From JBGOUV01 sp041477815 (lineage in GTDB: Bacteria > Acidobacteriota > Terriglobia > Bryobacterales > JACQDG01): a stretch of 14,742 bases of DNA. The notes beneath the pieces were generated by a model. That model worked only from the letters and a program-made list of their open reading frames with translations. It was not told the DNA's origin and did not search any database. The stretch's first letter is position 1. Each line of letters begins with the position of its first letter. The DNA is taken from NCBI GenBank assembly GCA_041477815.1, contig JBGOUV010000156.1, positions 1-14,742 on the forward strand, in the 5' to 3' direction. A program made the translations under genes and the position numbers. Shown here piece by piece: positions 1 through 9,018 of this stretch.

Positions 1-95
1 GGCTAGCACGGCGCCGCTAGGGGGCGGCCACCGGGGGCGCAGATCTGGGACCTGGTGGCCCTCCCTGGCGCGGCTCGGTGGCAACGGGGAATCTT

Positions 96-1847
96 ATGTC
101 CTATCGCGGACGCCTCAGCCTCTCCATAGTCGCCTTGATTCTGGCGCTGGTGGCGGGGTTGTCCGTAGCCTATCTGCGGTATCTGGTAGGAATACAACTG
201 CAAATCGCGCTGGGGCAGGCGGAGAACGTCGCCGATCAGTTGCAGAGCATGGCGCTGGAAGGGGTGGCCGAGGGAAAGTGGCCGGCGTTGCTGGAGCGGT
301 GGCTGGGGGGCGCGCCGAACATCGCCGAGATTGCCGTCACCGACCAGGCCGGGCGGGTGCTGGGGGGGACCAGTCCGGCGCGCCAACAGTGGATCAACCT
401 GCCGCGACTGGGAGAGCTGGCCGGCAGCGACTTCCTCGCGCAGTGGAGAGCCATTTACGCGCCGCGGCAGGAATATGAAGTCACCCGGGAAGTGGCGGCG
501 GGCGAGCAGAAGATCCTGACCATCCACGTGGCCGTGTCGACCGCGCTCCTCCTGCGGGGAGAGTTGGACCGGCCGATCCGCAAGCTGGCCTGGCTGGCGG
601 GGTTCGGCCTCCTGGCGTCTTTGGCCCTGGCGGTGGTGTTCTCGCGCGTGGTGTTCCGGCCGCTCGACCGGCTGGGCGAGGCCATTGACCGCATGACGCG
701 CGGCGAGTTTGCTCCCGCCGCCCTGGAGAATAAGCCGGCCCGGGATGAGTACACGGCCATCAGCTCCAAGCTGAGCGTCCTCGGACAGCAGTTCTCCTCG
801 TTGCGCGGGAACATGGAACAATTGCTGCAGCGGCTGGATGGCGCGGTGTTGCTGTTTGACGCCGATGACCTGCTGATCATCGCCAGTGCGGCGGCCGAAC
901 GGTTTCTGGGATTGGGGCGCTGGCAGATCATGGGCCTAAAACTGGATGATGTCTTTCCGGCGGGCACCGAGCTGGGGGCGCTGGTCTCGAGCGCGGCGCG
1001 GCTGCGGCAGCCGATTGTCGAGAAGCTGGTGGAGGCGGGTCCCGGCGGAGCCATCCGCCGGGTGCTGGTCAGCGTCGAGCTCATTGACGATTTTGCCAAC
1101 CGGCGCCGGCGGGGTCTGCTGGTAACCCTGCGGGACGCCGACACCCGGCGGCAGATCGAGACCCAAATGGAGGTGTCCTCGCGCCTGGCCGCCATCAGCC
1201 GCCTGACCGGCGGCGTGGCCCATGAGATCAAGAACCCGCTCAACGCCATGTCGCTGCACCTGGCGTTGCTGCAGGACCGTCTGGCGCGGGAGGGCTTCGA
1301 GCCGGGACCGGAGCTGGGTGTAATCGGGCGGGAGATGGCGCGTCTGGACCGCGTGGTCAAGACGTTTCTGGACTTCGCCCGCCCGGTGGAACTGAAGCTG
1401 GCCGCGGTGCGGGTGGCGGGCCTGGTCGAAGAAGTGGCGGCCCTGGCCGCGCCGGACGCGCTGGGGCGCCGGGTGCGGGTGGAGGTGGAGAACGGCTGCC
1501 CGGAGGCGCTGGTGCGGGCCGATCGGGATCTGTTGAAGCAGGCGGTGTTGAACCTGGCCCTGAATGGGATCCAGTCCATGCCGGAGGGCGGCGAGCTGAA
1601 GCTGGGCGTCTCGCGGACCGGCGCGGAGTTGGAGCTGGCCGTGGCCGACCAGGGGACGGGCATCCTGCCGGAGAACCGCGAGAAGATCTTCCGGCTGTAT
1701 TTCACCACCCGGAAGGAAGGGTCGGGCATGGGGCTGGCTATGACGTTCCGGGTGGTACAACTGCATAATGGTACAATCGACTTCGTAAGCGAACCGGGGA
1801 AAGGAACGACGTTTCGGGTGAGGCTGCCGGCGTTGGAGGGCGCATGA
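96..1847 (+). CDS. Membrane sensor histidine kinase with PAS domain (NtrB/PilS-like)
   Basis: Sensor kinase that would autophosphorylate on His and pass the phosphate to a response regulator, which is not in the window. The protein (583 aa from the ATG at 96) has a membrane segment at about residues 7-28, an extracytoplasmic part, a second membrane segment at about 164-187, a HAMP-like stretch, a PAS-like domain at about 242-350, and the kinase core. The H-box HEIKNPLNAM has its phospho-His at about 376. The N-box is LNLALNGIQSM, the G1 box DQGTGI is near 518 and the G2 box GSGMGLAMT near 542. An in-frame GTG lies at 78, but GGGGA at 86-90 sits 5 nt before the ATG at 96, so ATG is preferred. 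The H-box and PAS layout resemble kinases that partner sigma-54 activators (NtrB, PilS, ZraS). Its end overlaps the next gene by ATGA, placing it in the pilM operon; a PilS-like role is inference. Confidence 0.9.
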   Translation: MSYRGRLSLSIVALILALVAGLSVAYLRYLVGIQLQIALGQAENVADQLQSMALEGVAEGKWPALLERWLGGAPNIAEIAVTDQAGRVLGGTSPARQQWINLPRLGELAGSDFLAQWRAIYAPRQEYEVTREVAAGEQKILTIHVAVSTALLLRGELDRPIRKLAWLAGFGLLASLALAVVFSRVVFRPLDRLGEAIDRMTRGEFAPAALENKPARDEYTAISSKLSVLGQQFSSLRGNMEQLLQRLDGAVLLFDADDLLIIASAAAERFLGLGRWQIMGLKLDDVFPAGTELGALVSSAARLRQPIVEKLVEAGPGGAIRRVLVSVELIDDFANRRRRGLLVTLRDADTRRQIETQMEVSSRLAAISRLTGGVAHEIKNPLNAMSLHLALLQDRLAREGFEPGPELGVIGREMARLDRVVKTFLDFARPVELKLAAVRVAGLVEEVAALAAPDALGRRVRVEVENGCPEALVRADRDLLKQAVLNLALNGIQSMPEGGELKLGVSRTGAELELAVADQGTGILPENREKIFRLYFTTRKEGSGMGLAMTFRVVQLHNGTIDFVSEPGKGTTFRVRLPALEGA

Positions 1848-2476
1848 AGTGGCGAACACCGGGCCGCGACCGTCCGGGAGCGGATCCCAGATTTGCCGCC
1901 GTCTCCATGACCCTGGTGGCACTGGCAGTGGTGAGCCTGGGCTGCAAGGGACGGGTCAGAGGTCCGGCGGTGGCGGGGCCGCGGGTGGCCGCGACAGCGG
2001 AACCGCTCTCGGTGCCCCAGACGCCGGTGCAGTTGGCGCCGGCGCAAGCGGTGCCGCCCGAAGCCGTGCCACCGGAACCGCAACCGCAGCCGCCGCCTGC
2101 GGCGCCAGCGGTCACTCCGGCGCCGCGGCCCAAGCCGGTGGCGCCGGCGCGTCCCCCGGCGGCGGTGGCAGTGCGTCCGGCGCCGGCGGTGGAGCCCGAG
2201 GCGCCTCCGGCCGCGTCCACCGCGCTGCCGGCGTTGCGTCCGGTCTTGACCCGGGAGCAGGAGCAGGACCTGCGCACCCGCATCGAGCGGTCCCTGACCG
2301 CGGCGCAGAAGTCGCTCGCCCAGGCCGGCCACGCCGACCGGCAGGCTGCCGAACGGGTCAGGGCGTTCCTGGAGCAAGCACAGCACGCCAGGAAACAAGG
2401 CGACCTGATCCGGGCTCGCAGCCTGGCCGAGCGGGCGGAATGGCTGGCGGCGGACTTGGTGCGGACCACTAAATAG
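1844..2476 (+). CDS. Putative lipoprotein, Pro/Ala-rich, with helical C-terminus
   Basis: Not a family I recognise. The 210-aa product has a short basic start, then a hydrophobic stretch (about residues 20-33) ending VVSLGC, which could be a lipobox with Cys34. The fit is imperfect because Ser rather than Leu/Val is at -3. Residues about 40-132 are almost entirely Pro, Ala, Val and Glu, as in an extended linker across the periplasm or cell wall. Residues about 134-208 form a charged, probably helical segment with a TPR-like pattern (GDLIRARSLAERAEWLAADL). The ATG at 1844 overlaps the kinase stop and has GGAGGG just before it (1835-1840); an internal ATG at 1907 would give a tighter signal peptide but lacks a ribosome site. 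Its position just before pilM suggests a surface or pilus-assembly accessory, perhaps pilotin-like. That is inference only. Confidence 0.75.
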   Translation: MKWRTPGRDRPGADPRFAAVSMTLVALAVVSLGCKGRVRGPAVAGPRVAATAEPLSVPQTPVQLAPAQAVPPEAVPPEPQPQPPPAAPAVTPAPRPKPVAPARPPAAVAVRPAPAVEPEAPPAASTALPALRPVLTREQEQDLRTRIERSLTAAQKSLAQAGHADRQAAERVRAFLEQAQHARKQGDLIRARSLAERAEWLAADLVRTTK

Positions 2477-2478
2477 TC

Positions 2479-3480
2479 ATGCTACTGGGAAGCGCTCCTC
2501 TGATCGGTCTGGATATCGGGGCGGGGATGATCAAAGCCGTCACCTTGCGCCGGAAGGGGAACAAGCTTGTCGTGGAGCGGGCGGGTCTGATGGCCATGCC
2601 GGGAGGCGCCATTTCCGGACGCCAGATTCTGGATCCCCCGGCAGTGAGCGATGGCGTGAAACGCTTGTGCAAAGACTTGGGGTTGCGAGGCCGGCGCACG
2701 GCGGTGGCGATGGCCGGAGACGAGGTAACCCACGCCCGCCTGAAGGTCGAGCGCGCCTCGAGGGACGCTCTGGAAGCGCTGGTGCGCCAGGAGCTGGCGC
2801 GGGTCGCCCCTTTCCCCTTGGAAGAAGCTCTGGTCGATTTCCAGGTGCTGGACAACTTCGCCCATTCGCAGTGGCTCGATGCGGTGGCGGTGGCGGTGAA
2901 GCGGGGGGCGGTGGAGAGCCTGGAGCAGGTGTTGGAACGCGCCGGGAAGGTGGTGACCGTGGCGGACTCCACGGCCTGCGCTTTGGCCAACGTCTTCGAG
3001 ATCAACTACCAGCCGGCGTCGAACGAGATTACCGCGCTGCTGCACCTGGGGGCGGCGACTATGACCGTGTGCATCCTGCGGGGCGCCACCCCGTTGGTGG
3101 TCCGCGACGTCACGCTGGACACGACCCAACCGTGGCGGGAGCAGGCCGGTTCGGCGGAGCGGGTGGTGGTCGAGTTCGAACGGGTGCTCGAGCAGTTGGA
3201 TGAGATCGCCGACGACCATCCGCTGGAGCCACGCTCGAAACAAGTTTCGCGGATCATGCTCTCGGGCGGAGGCATCCGGCTGCGCGGTCTGGAGGACGTG
3301 CTGCGGGCGCGGTTGCGAATGCCGCTGGAGGAGCTGAATCCGTTCCGCAATATCGAATTTGCCGGGTCGGATGCGCTGGGCCGCCTGGTGTGGGACCACG
3401 TGCACTGCATGCCGGTGGCGTGCGGCTTGGCGATGCGCGGGGTAGACCTGCCGGCCGCGGAGTCGGGGGTGGAAGAGTGA
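2479..3480 (+). CDS. pilM: Type IV pilus assembly protein PilM (actin-like ATPase)
   Basis: PilM is a cytoplasmic actin/FtsA-fold protein that binds the N-terminal tail of PilN and ties the inner-membrane pilus platform to the motor. The 333-aa length suits the family. Visible hallmarks are the phosphate-1 motif LIGLDIGAGMIKAV (Asp12), the segment PFPLEEALVDFQVLD near 111, the adenosine motif IMLSGGGIRLRGLEDVL near 259-275, and NPFRNIEF near 287, which is typical of PilM. One oddity is the phosphate-2 motif, ALLHLGAATMTVCILR near 186: PilM proteins usually have Asp where this one has His189. The gene starts 2 nt after the lipoprotein stop and overlaps the following gene by GTGA. No pilO, pilP or pilQ follows. 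Confidence 0.88.
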   Translation: MLLGSAPLIGLDIGAGMIKAVTLRRKGNKLVVERAGLMAMPGGAISGRQILDPPAVSDGVKRLCKDLGLRGRRTAVAMAGDEVTHARLKVERASRDALEALVRQELARVAPFPLEEALVDFQVLDNFAHSQWLDAVAVAVKRGAVESLEQVLERAGKVVTVADSTACALANVFEINYQPASNEITALLHLGAATMTVCILRGATPLVVRDVTLDTTQPWREQAGSAERVVVEFERVLEQLDEIADDHPLEPRSKQVSRIMLSGGGIRLRGLEDVLRARLRMPLEELNPFRNIEFAGSDALGRLVWDHVHCMPVACGLAMRGVDLPAAESGVEE

Positions 3481-4127
3481 TCCGGATCAATCTGGCGCGC
3501 TCCCGGGGTAGTGGGGGGAAGCCGGCGAGGGCCCTGGTGAGCCCCCGGGAGGCGATTACGGGGGCGGTGCTGCTGGTGGCGGCGTTTGGGATGCTGTTCT
3601 ACCTGGCCTCCCGCCAGAAGCCGGCGGCGGCGCCCGAGCCGCCCCCCAAGATGGTGAAGGCCGAGCAGGCGGTGAAGGCGACACCTCCGGAGCCTCGGCC
3701 CGCCATCAAGCCGGAACCAAAGGTCGAGAAACCACCGCCGCCCCCCCCTCGCAAAGTGGAAGCTCCCCCACCGGCGGCGAAGGCGGAGGTTCCGCCGGCG
3801 GCCGGCTGCCAGGTGAATGAGATCAGCGTCCAGAAATCCGGTGGAAGCCTGACGGTGGTACTCCGGGCGAACGCCGAACTCAAGTACCGCAGCTTCGAGT
3901 TGTTCAAGCCGGACCGCATCGCCGTGGATGTGGCCGCCTGTAAGGGAGCTGTCCCCCGGGCCCAGGCTTCTCAGGCGGTCGAGGATCCGGTGGTGCAGAG
4001 GGTGCGGGCCAACCAGTTCCGCCACGACCTGTACCGCGTGGTCCTGGACGTGACGGCAATGCCCCGCTATGAAATCCGGGGAATCGGCAAAGGCTTGGAG
4101 ATCCGGGTATTGGGTAAGAAGCCGTGA
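3477..4127 (+). CDS. Small membrane protein: PilN-like N-terminal tail plus AMIN domain
   Basis: The product (216 aa) has an unusual layout. It opens with VIRINLARSRG (first residue Met from GTG), resembling the PilN motif (I-x-I-N-L) that PilM grips. A single membrane segment follows at about residues 27-45, then a Pro/Lys/Glu-rich linker (about 48-108), then an AMIN domain at about 112-214. AMIN marks include YRSFELFKPDRIAVDV, VVQRVRANQF and YRVVLDV. AMIN domains bind peptidoglycan or envelope targets and are known from the PilQ secretin N-terminus and AmiC amidases. There is no PilN coiled-coil/ferredoxin-like domain and no secretin domain. The GTG at 3477 is chosen because it overlaps the pilM stop (GTGA) and gives the PilN-like start; the frame is open upstream to 3390, but that would overlap pilM deeply. 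The product would link cytoplasmic PilM to the periplasm or cell wall. AMIN identity is fairly sure; the PilM link is inference. Confidence 0.8.
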   Translation: MIRINLARSRGSGGKPARALVSPREAITGAVLLVAAFGMLFYLASRQKPAAAPEPPPKMVKAEQAVKATPPEPRPAIKPEPKVEKPPPPPPRKVEAPPPAAKAEVPPAAGCQVNEISVQKSGGSLTVVLRANAELKYRSFELFKPDRIAVDVAACKGAVPRAQASQAVEDPVVQRVRANQFRHDLYRVVLDVTAMPRYEIRGIGKGLEIRVLGKKP

Positions 4128-5188
4128 CTTCCTGGGACCAGTTGGCCGCGTCCCTCCGGGAGACCAAAGTAGATGCCTTGGTGGTGTCGGGGATGCCGAA
4201 TGTGCGGTATCTGACCGGCTTCACCGGGTCGAGCGCGCTGCTGCTGGCCGGACGCGACGGGGCGGTGTTTTTTACCGACGGCCGCTACCGGCTGCAGGCC
4301 GCCCAGGAGGTGAGGGGGGCCAAAGTGGTGACGGCGCGAGGTCCGCTAGTGACAGCATTGGCCGCGTCGGTGAAACGACGGAGGCTGCGGAGGCTGGGGT
4401 TCGAGTCGCACCGGGCCAGTTACGGGTTCTACGAGTCGCTGCGGACCGCGCTGCCGGGCGTGGGACTGAAGCCGCTGAGCGGGGTGGTGGAGAAGCTGCG
4501 GGCGGTGAAGACCGCCGGTGAAATTGCCTCCCTTCGCCGCGCGGTGGACTTGAACTCCGCCGTGTTTGAAGCCAGCCTCCGGCACGTCCAGCCGGGCCGG
4601 ACCGAGCGGGAGGTCGCCGACCAGATCGAGTTCGAGATGAGGCGGTGGGGCGGGGAGAAGCCGGCCTTCGAAACCATTGTGGCGGCGGGGACCCATTCCG
4701 CGTATCCCCATGCCAAGCCAGGACTTAACCCATTGAGGAGAAATGAGTTCATCCTTATCGACCAAGGTGTTATACTCGATGGATATTCGAGCGATATGAC
4801 CCGCACGGTCGCTCTGGGCGGCTTGGGGCGTGAAGCCCGGCGGGTGTATCATGCAGTGCTGGAAGCCCAGCGGGCGGCGATCGCGGCGGTACGAGCCGGA
4901 ATCCGAGCCGCCGAGGTAGACCGGCAGGCTCGAATGGTGCTCCAGAAGCATGGACTGGAGAAGGCGTTTGTGCATTCCACCGGACACGGCGTGGGTCTGG
5001 AGATCCATGAGCCGCCCCGGCTGGGCCGTCGCGAGAAGGTCCGGCTGGAGTCGGGCATGGTGATCACGATCGAACCCGGCGTGTACCTGGAAGGGTTCGG
5101 AGGGGTACGGATCGAGGATATGGTAGTGGTGACGCCGGCCGGGTGTGAGATCCTGACGCCCACGCCCAAAGAGCTGCGGGTGCTATGA
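4124..5188 (+). CDS. M24 family metallopeptidase (Xaa-Pro aminopeptidase/dipeptidase)
   Basis: A pita-bread-fold peptidase that cleaves N-terminal residues ahead of proline using two metal ions, in the cytoplasm. The 354-aa size matches the short PepQ/YpdF-like group. The N-terminal creatinase-like domain runs from about 1 to 127 (PNVRYLTGFTGSSALLL), and the catalytic domain from about 130 to 352. All five metal ligands are visible: Asp213 (LIDQG), Asp224 (YSSDMTRT), His288 (GHGVGLEIHE), Glu317 (IEPGVYLEG) and Glu331 (RIEDMV). His196 of SAYPHAKPG matches the substrate-side His. The GTG start at 4124 overlaps the previous stop (GTGA), and the stop overlaps accB (ATGA). Acidobacterial genomes often carry such a peptidase before accBC. 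Aminopeptidase versus prolidase cannot be settled from sequence alone. Confidence 0.9.
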   Translation: MTSWDQLAASLRETKVDALVVSGMPNVRYLTGFTGSSALLLAGRDGAVFFTDGRYRLQAAQEVRGAKVVTARGPLVTALAASVKRRRLRRLGFESHRASYGFYESLRTALPGVGLKPLSGVVEKLRAVKTAGEIASLRRAVDLNSAVFEASLRHVQPGRTEREVADQIEFEMRRWGGEKPAFETIVAAGTHSAYPHAKPGLNPLRRNEFILIDQGVILDGYSSDMTRTVALGGLGREARRVYHAVLEAQRAAIAAVRAGIRAAEVDRQARMVLQKHGLEKAFVHSTGHGVGLEIHEPPRLGRREKVRLESGMVITIEPGVYLEGFGGVRIEDMVVVTPAGCEILTPTPKELRVL

Positions 5189-5643
5189 ACCTTAAAGAGA
5201 TTAGAGAGCTGATCGACACCCTGACCGAGAAGGACATTACCGACTTCGAGCTCGAACGCGGCAACGAGAAGATCCGCATCCGGCGGGGGAATCCGGCCGC
5301 AGCGGCGCAGGCGGCTCCCGTCGTGGCGGCGCCGGCCGCAGTGGTGGCGCCGGTCGCGGCTCCGCCTCCGTCCGCCGAGGCCAAGCCGGCCCCGGTGGAG
5401 GAGCTGCATATCGTCAAGTCGCCCATCGTGGGGACGTTCTACGACGCTTCCTCGCCCGGCTCCCCGGCCTTTGTCCAGATCGGCGATACGGTCGAGTCGG
5501 GACAGGTAGTGTGCATCATCGAAGCGATGAAGTTGATGAACGAGATTGAGTCGGACGTGTCCGGCGTAGTCGAAAAGAGATTCGTGTCCAACCAGCAGCC
5601 GGTCGAGTACGGGGAAGCCCTGTTCGGGATCCGGAAGCGATAG
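5185..5643 (+). CDS. accB: Biotin carboxyl carrier protein of acetyl-CoA carboxylase
   Basis: AccB carries the biotin that AccC carboxylates and from which the carboxyl is passed to acetyl-CoA, the committed step of fatty acid synthesis. The 152-aa protein has the N-terminal dimerising segment (NLKEIRELIDTLTEKDI), an Ala/Pro/Val linker at about 37-70, and a C-terminal biotinyl domain with SPIVGTFY near 79 and the biotinylation site EAMKLMNEI, in which Lys116 is modified. These are classic AccB features. The ATG overlaps the peptidase stop codon (ATGA), implying translational coupling, and accC begins 3 nt after the accB stop. Confidence 0.97.
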   Translation: MNLKEIRELIDTLTEKDITDFELERGNEKIRIRRGNPAAAAQAAPVVAAPAAVVAPVAAPPPSAEAKPAPVEELHIVKSPIVGTFYDASSPGSPAFVQIGDTVESGQVVCIIEAMKLMNEIESDVSGVVEKRFVSNQQPVEYGEALFGIRKR

Positions 5644-5646
5644 CTC

Positions 5647-7014
<1,368 letters not shown>

Positions 7015-7039
7015 GCGGGCGACGAGCCGTGCCGTCCGA

Positions 7040-7471
7040 TCAAACTCCCCGCGCCGCCGCGGCCGCCAGCTCGTCGCAGCGGTTGTTGTCGGGGTGGCCG
7101 GCGTGCCCCTTCACCCATACCCAGTTCACCCGGTGCCGCGCCGCCTCGGCCTCCAGCGCCATCCACAGCTCCCGGTTCATCACCGGAGACCCGCTGGAGG
7201 TCTTCCACCCCTTGCGCTTCCACCCGTGGATCCAGGACGTAATCCCGCTCTTTACGTACTGGGAATCGGTCACCACGGTGACCCGGCAGGGTTCCTTCAT
7301 CGCCCGCAGCCCCTGAATCACCGCCGTCAGCTCCATGCGGTTGTTGGTGGTGTGGGGCTCGGACCCGAACAACTCCTTCTCATGCCGGCCGTGCCGCAGC
7401 AGGCAGGCCCAGCCTCCCGGCCCCGGGTTGCCGATGCAGGCGCCGTCGGTGATCAGGGTGACTTCCTTCAT
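7040..7471 (-). CDS. rnhA: Ribonuclease HI
   Basis: RNase HI degrades the RNA strand of RNA-DNA hybrids such as R-loops and primers. The product is 143 aa, near the usual 150-155. Catalytic acids are visible at Asp9 (LITDGACIGNPGPGGWA), Glu47 (NNRMELTAVI), Asp69 (VVTDSQYV) and Asp133 (RCDELAAAA), with the flexible-loop His123 in VKGHAGHPDN. The basic handle region KRKGWKTSSGSPVMNRELW is present. The ATG at 7471 is preferred over upstream in-frame starts because the family begins right there and because it overlaps the dusB stop (ATGA). It is the last gene of the minus-strand unit with dusB. Confidence 0.96.
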   Translation of the reverse strand: MKEVTLITDGACIGNPGPGGWACLLRHGRHEKELFGSEPHTTNNRMELTAVIQGLRAMKEPCRVTVVTDSQYVKSGITSWIHGWKRKGWKTSSGSPVMNRELWMALEAEAARHRVNWVWVKGHAGHPDNNRCDELAAAAARGV

Positions 7472-8487
7472 GCCGCGCCGGCGACCACGGGAGCGAAGAA
7501 TCGCTCCACGCAGTCGTAGATTTCCACCGGCGCCTGGGCGTGATAGATGTCGGCCCGCAGCCGCGCCCCGTGGCGCACCCCGTGGGTGAAGTAGGTGGCG
7601 AACTGCTTCATCTTCCCGGCGATCTCGGAGTCCTGGTGATCCGCGCTCCACTCCAGCAGCATGCGGTAGTACGACTGGATCATCTGATAGCGGTCCGTCT
7701 CCGCCGGCTGGTCGTAGCGCCCGGTAGCCAGGTACTGCTCGATCTGCCGGAAGATCCAGGGATTGGACGAGGCCGCGCGCCCGATCATCACCGCGTCGCA
7801 GCCGGTCTCGGCCACCATGCGCAGGGCGTCCTCCGGCGTCAGGACGTCGCCGTTGCCGATCACCGGGATCTTCACCGCCGCCTTCACCACGGCGATCCGG
7901 CTCCAGTCGGCCTTGCCCGCGAACCCCTGCTCCCGGGTGCGGGCGTGCAGCGCAATCGCCTCCACGCCGCAGTCCTCGGCGAGCTTGGCCATGGGGGAGT
8001 CGACGATCTCGTGCTCATTCCACCCCAGCCGGTACTTGATGGTAAACCGCATCCGCACCGCCGCCCGCACCGTCCGCAGGATGGTCTCGACCAGCGGCAA
8101 ATCCCGCAGCAGTCCGGATCCGCCGTTGCACTTGACCACCTTCTTTACCGGACACCCGAAGTTGATATCGACGATGTCGAACCCCAGATCCTCCACCACC
8201 CGCGCCGCATCGGCCATCACCTGCGGATCGGCCCCGAAGAGCTGCGCGGTAATGGGGCGCTCCTCGGGGTCGAAGTACAGATACTTCAGGCTCTTGTTGG
8301 CCTTGGGATGACGCAGCGCCGCGCTAATACCATGCGAGCTGGTGAACTCGGTCATCAGCAGCCCGCACCCGCCCAAGCCCCGGATGAACCGGCGAAAGAC
8401 GGTGTCGGTGACGCCGGCCATGGGCGCCAGGATGGTGGCCGGCCGAATCGCCAGATCGCGAATATGGAGAACTTCGGGAAACTTCAC
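7468..8487 (-). CDS. dusB: tRNA-dihydrouridine synthase B
   Basis: An FMN enzyme that reduces specific uridines in tRNA to dihydrouridine. The 339-aa product is near the usual 320-340. It shows the N-terminal TIM-barrel start LAPMAGVTDTVFRR, the catalytic motif DINFGCPVKKV with Cys112, the phosphate/FMN residues in IKYRLGW (Lys152) and LHART (His182), IPVIGNGDV near 208, and VMIGRAASSNPWIF near 234-247, followed by a helical C-terminal domain. The DusB subtype is suggested by GCPVKKV and by the C-terminus. The start is GTG. The only Shine-Dalgarno-like string, AAGGAG, runs directly into this codon, so spacing is poor and translation may depend on coupling with the gene ending 3 nt before it. 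The stop overlaps the rnhA start. Confidence 0.95.
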   Translation of the reverse strand: MKFPEVLHIRDLAIRPATILAPMAGVTDTVFRRFIRGLGGCGLLMTEFTSSHGISAALRHPKANKSLKYLYFDPEERPITAQLFGADPQVMADAARVVEDLGFDIVDINFGCPVKKVVKCNGGSGLLRDLPLVETILRTVRAAVRMRFTIKYRLGWNEHEIVDSPMAKLAEDCGVEAIALHARTREQGFAGKADWSRIAVVKAAVKIPVIGNGDVLTPEDALRMVAETGCDAVMIGRAASSNPWIFRQIEQYLATGRYDQPAETDRYQMIQSYYRMLLEWSADHQDSEIAGKMKQFATYFTHGVRHGARLRADIYHAQAPVEIYDCVERFFAPVVAGAA

Positions 8488-8490
8488 TCC

Positions 8491-9018
8491 TTAAATTTTA
8501 GCAGAGCACGCCAACAGCCTTCCGCCCGGCCCGCCAGCCCTCTTCTGGGCATACATCCGCTGGTCGCTGCAAAAGATCAACTCGTCGGTCGAGCAGCCGT
8601 CTTCCGGGTAGCAGGCGGCGCCGATGCTCACGGTGACCCCCGCTGCGGCGTCGCCCGCCGGCGTCTGGATCTCCGCTACCGCCTCTTCCAGCAGTTGGAT
8701 CTTGGACGGCAAGCTTTCTCCTCGAATCCCCGGCAGGATGGCGAGAAACTCGTCGCCTCCCATGCGCGCGAGGAAATCGTAGCCGCGGAGGTGCGACTGC
8801 AAGGTGTGGGCCACCGCGACCAGCAGGCGATCGCCCACCACGTGCCCGCAGGTATCATTGACCGACTTGAATTGATCGAGATCCAGGAACAGGACAGTGA
8901 GGGTCGTCCCGTCCCGGTAGGCCCGCTCCATCTCCTGGGTCAGCCGTTGAAATGCGGTCCGGGCGTTGGCCAGCCCGGTGAGCGGATCGGTGGACGCTTC
9001 GTACCGCAACTTCTGGAG
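8491..9018 (-). CDS. GGDEF (diguanylate cyclase) domain, frameshifted 3' part of the HD-GYP gene
   Basis: A diguanylate cyclase domain that would make c-di-GMP from two GTP. In this frame one reads LRYEASTDPLTGLANAR, LFLDLDQFKSVND and ARMGGDEFLAIL, the full signature, and the segment ends in GGRLLACSAKI before a TAA. The inhibitory site RGYD lies five residues before GGDEF, so product feedback is possible. There is no convincing start of its own: the frame is open upstream to 9309, but that part is the other-frame shadow of a GAF domain. The preceding HD-GYP/GAF gene ends with nonsense residues in its own frame exactly where this domain begins. I therefore read it as the C-terminal part of one protein, separated by a missing base near 9015-9022. 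The stop is 3 nt before the dusB start. The left boundary of this fragment is approximate. Confidence 0.85.
   Translation of the reverse strand, partial: LQKLRYEASTDPLTGLANARTAFQRLTQEMERAYRDGTTLTVLFLDLDQFKSVNDTCGHVVGDRLLVAVAHTLQSHLRGYDFLARMGGDEFLAILPGIRGESLPSKIQLLEEAVAEIQTPAGDAAAGVTVSIGAACYPEDGCSTDELIFCSDQRMYAQKRAGGPGGRLLACSAKI

Noticed and set aside
1..95. End of an upstream response-regulator gene
   Set aside because: One frame is open here but shows no recognisable regulator or HTH residues; a partner regulator upstream is plausible but not visible.
1849..2472. Second plus-strand frame over the lipoprotein gene, Gly/Ala/Arg-rich
   Set aside because: The frame starting at 1844 has the ATGA overlap, a ribosome site, a plausible export signal and a sensible helical C-terminus; this one is repetitive Gly-rich noise.
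7015..7039. Bidirectional terminator between accC and rnhA
   Set aside because: Only 25 nt separate the convergent stops and no stable hairpin with a T-run is visible on either strand.
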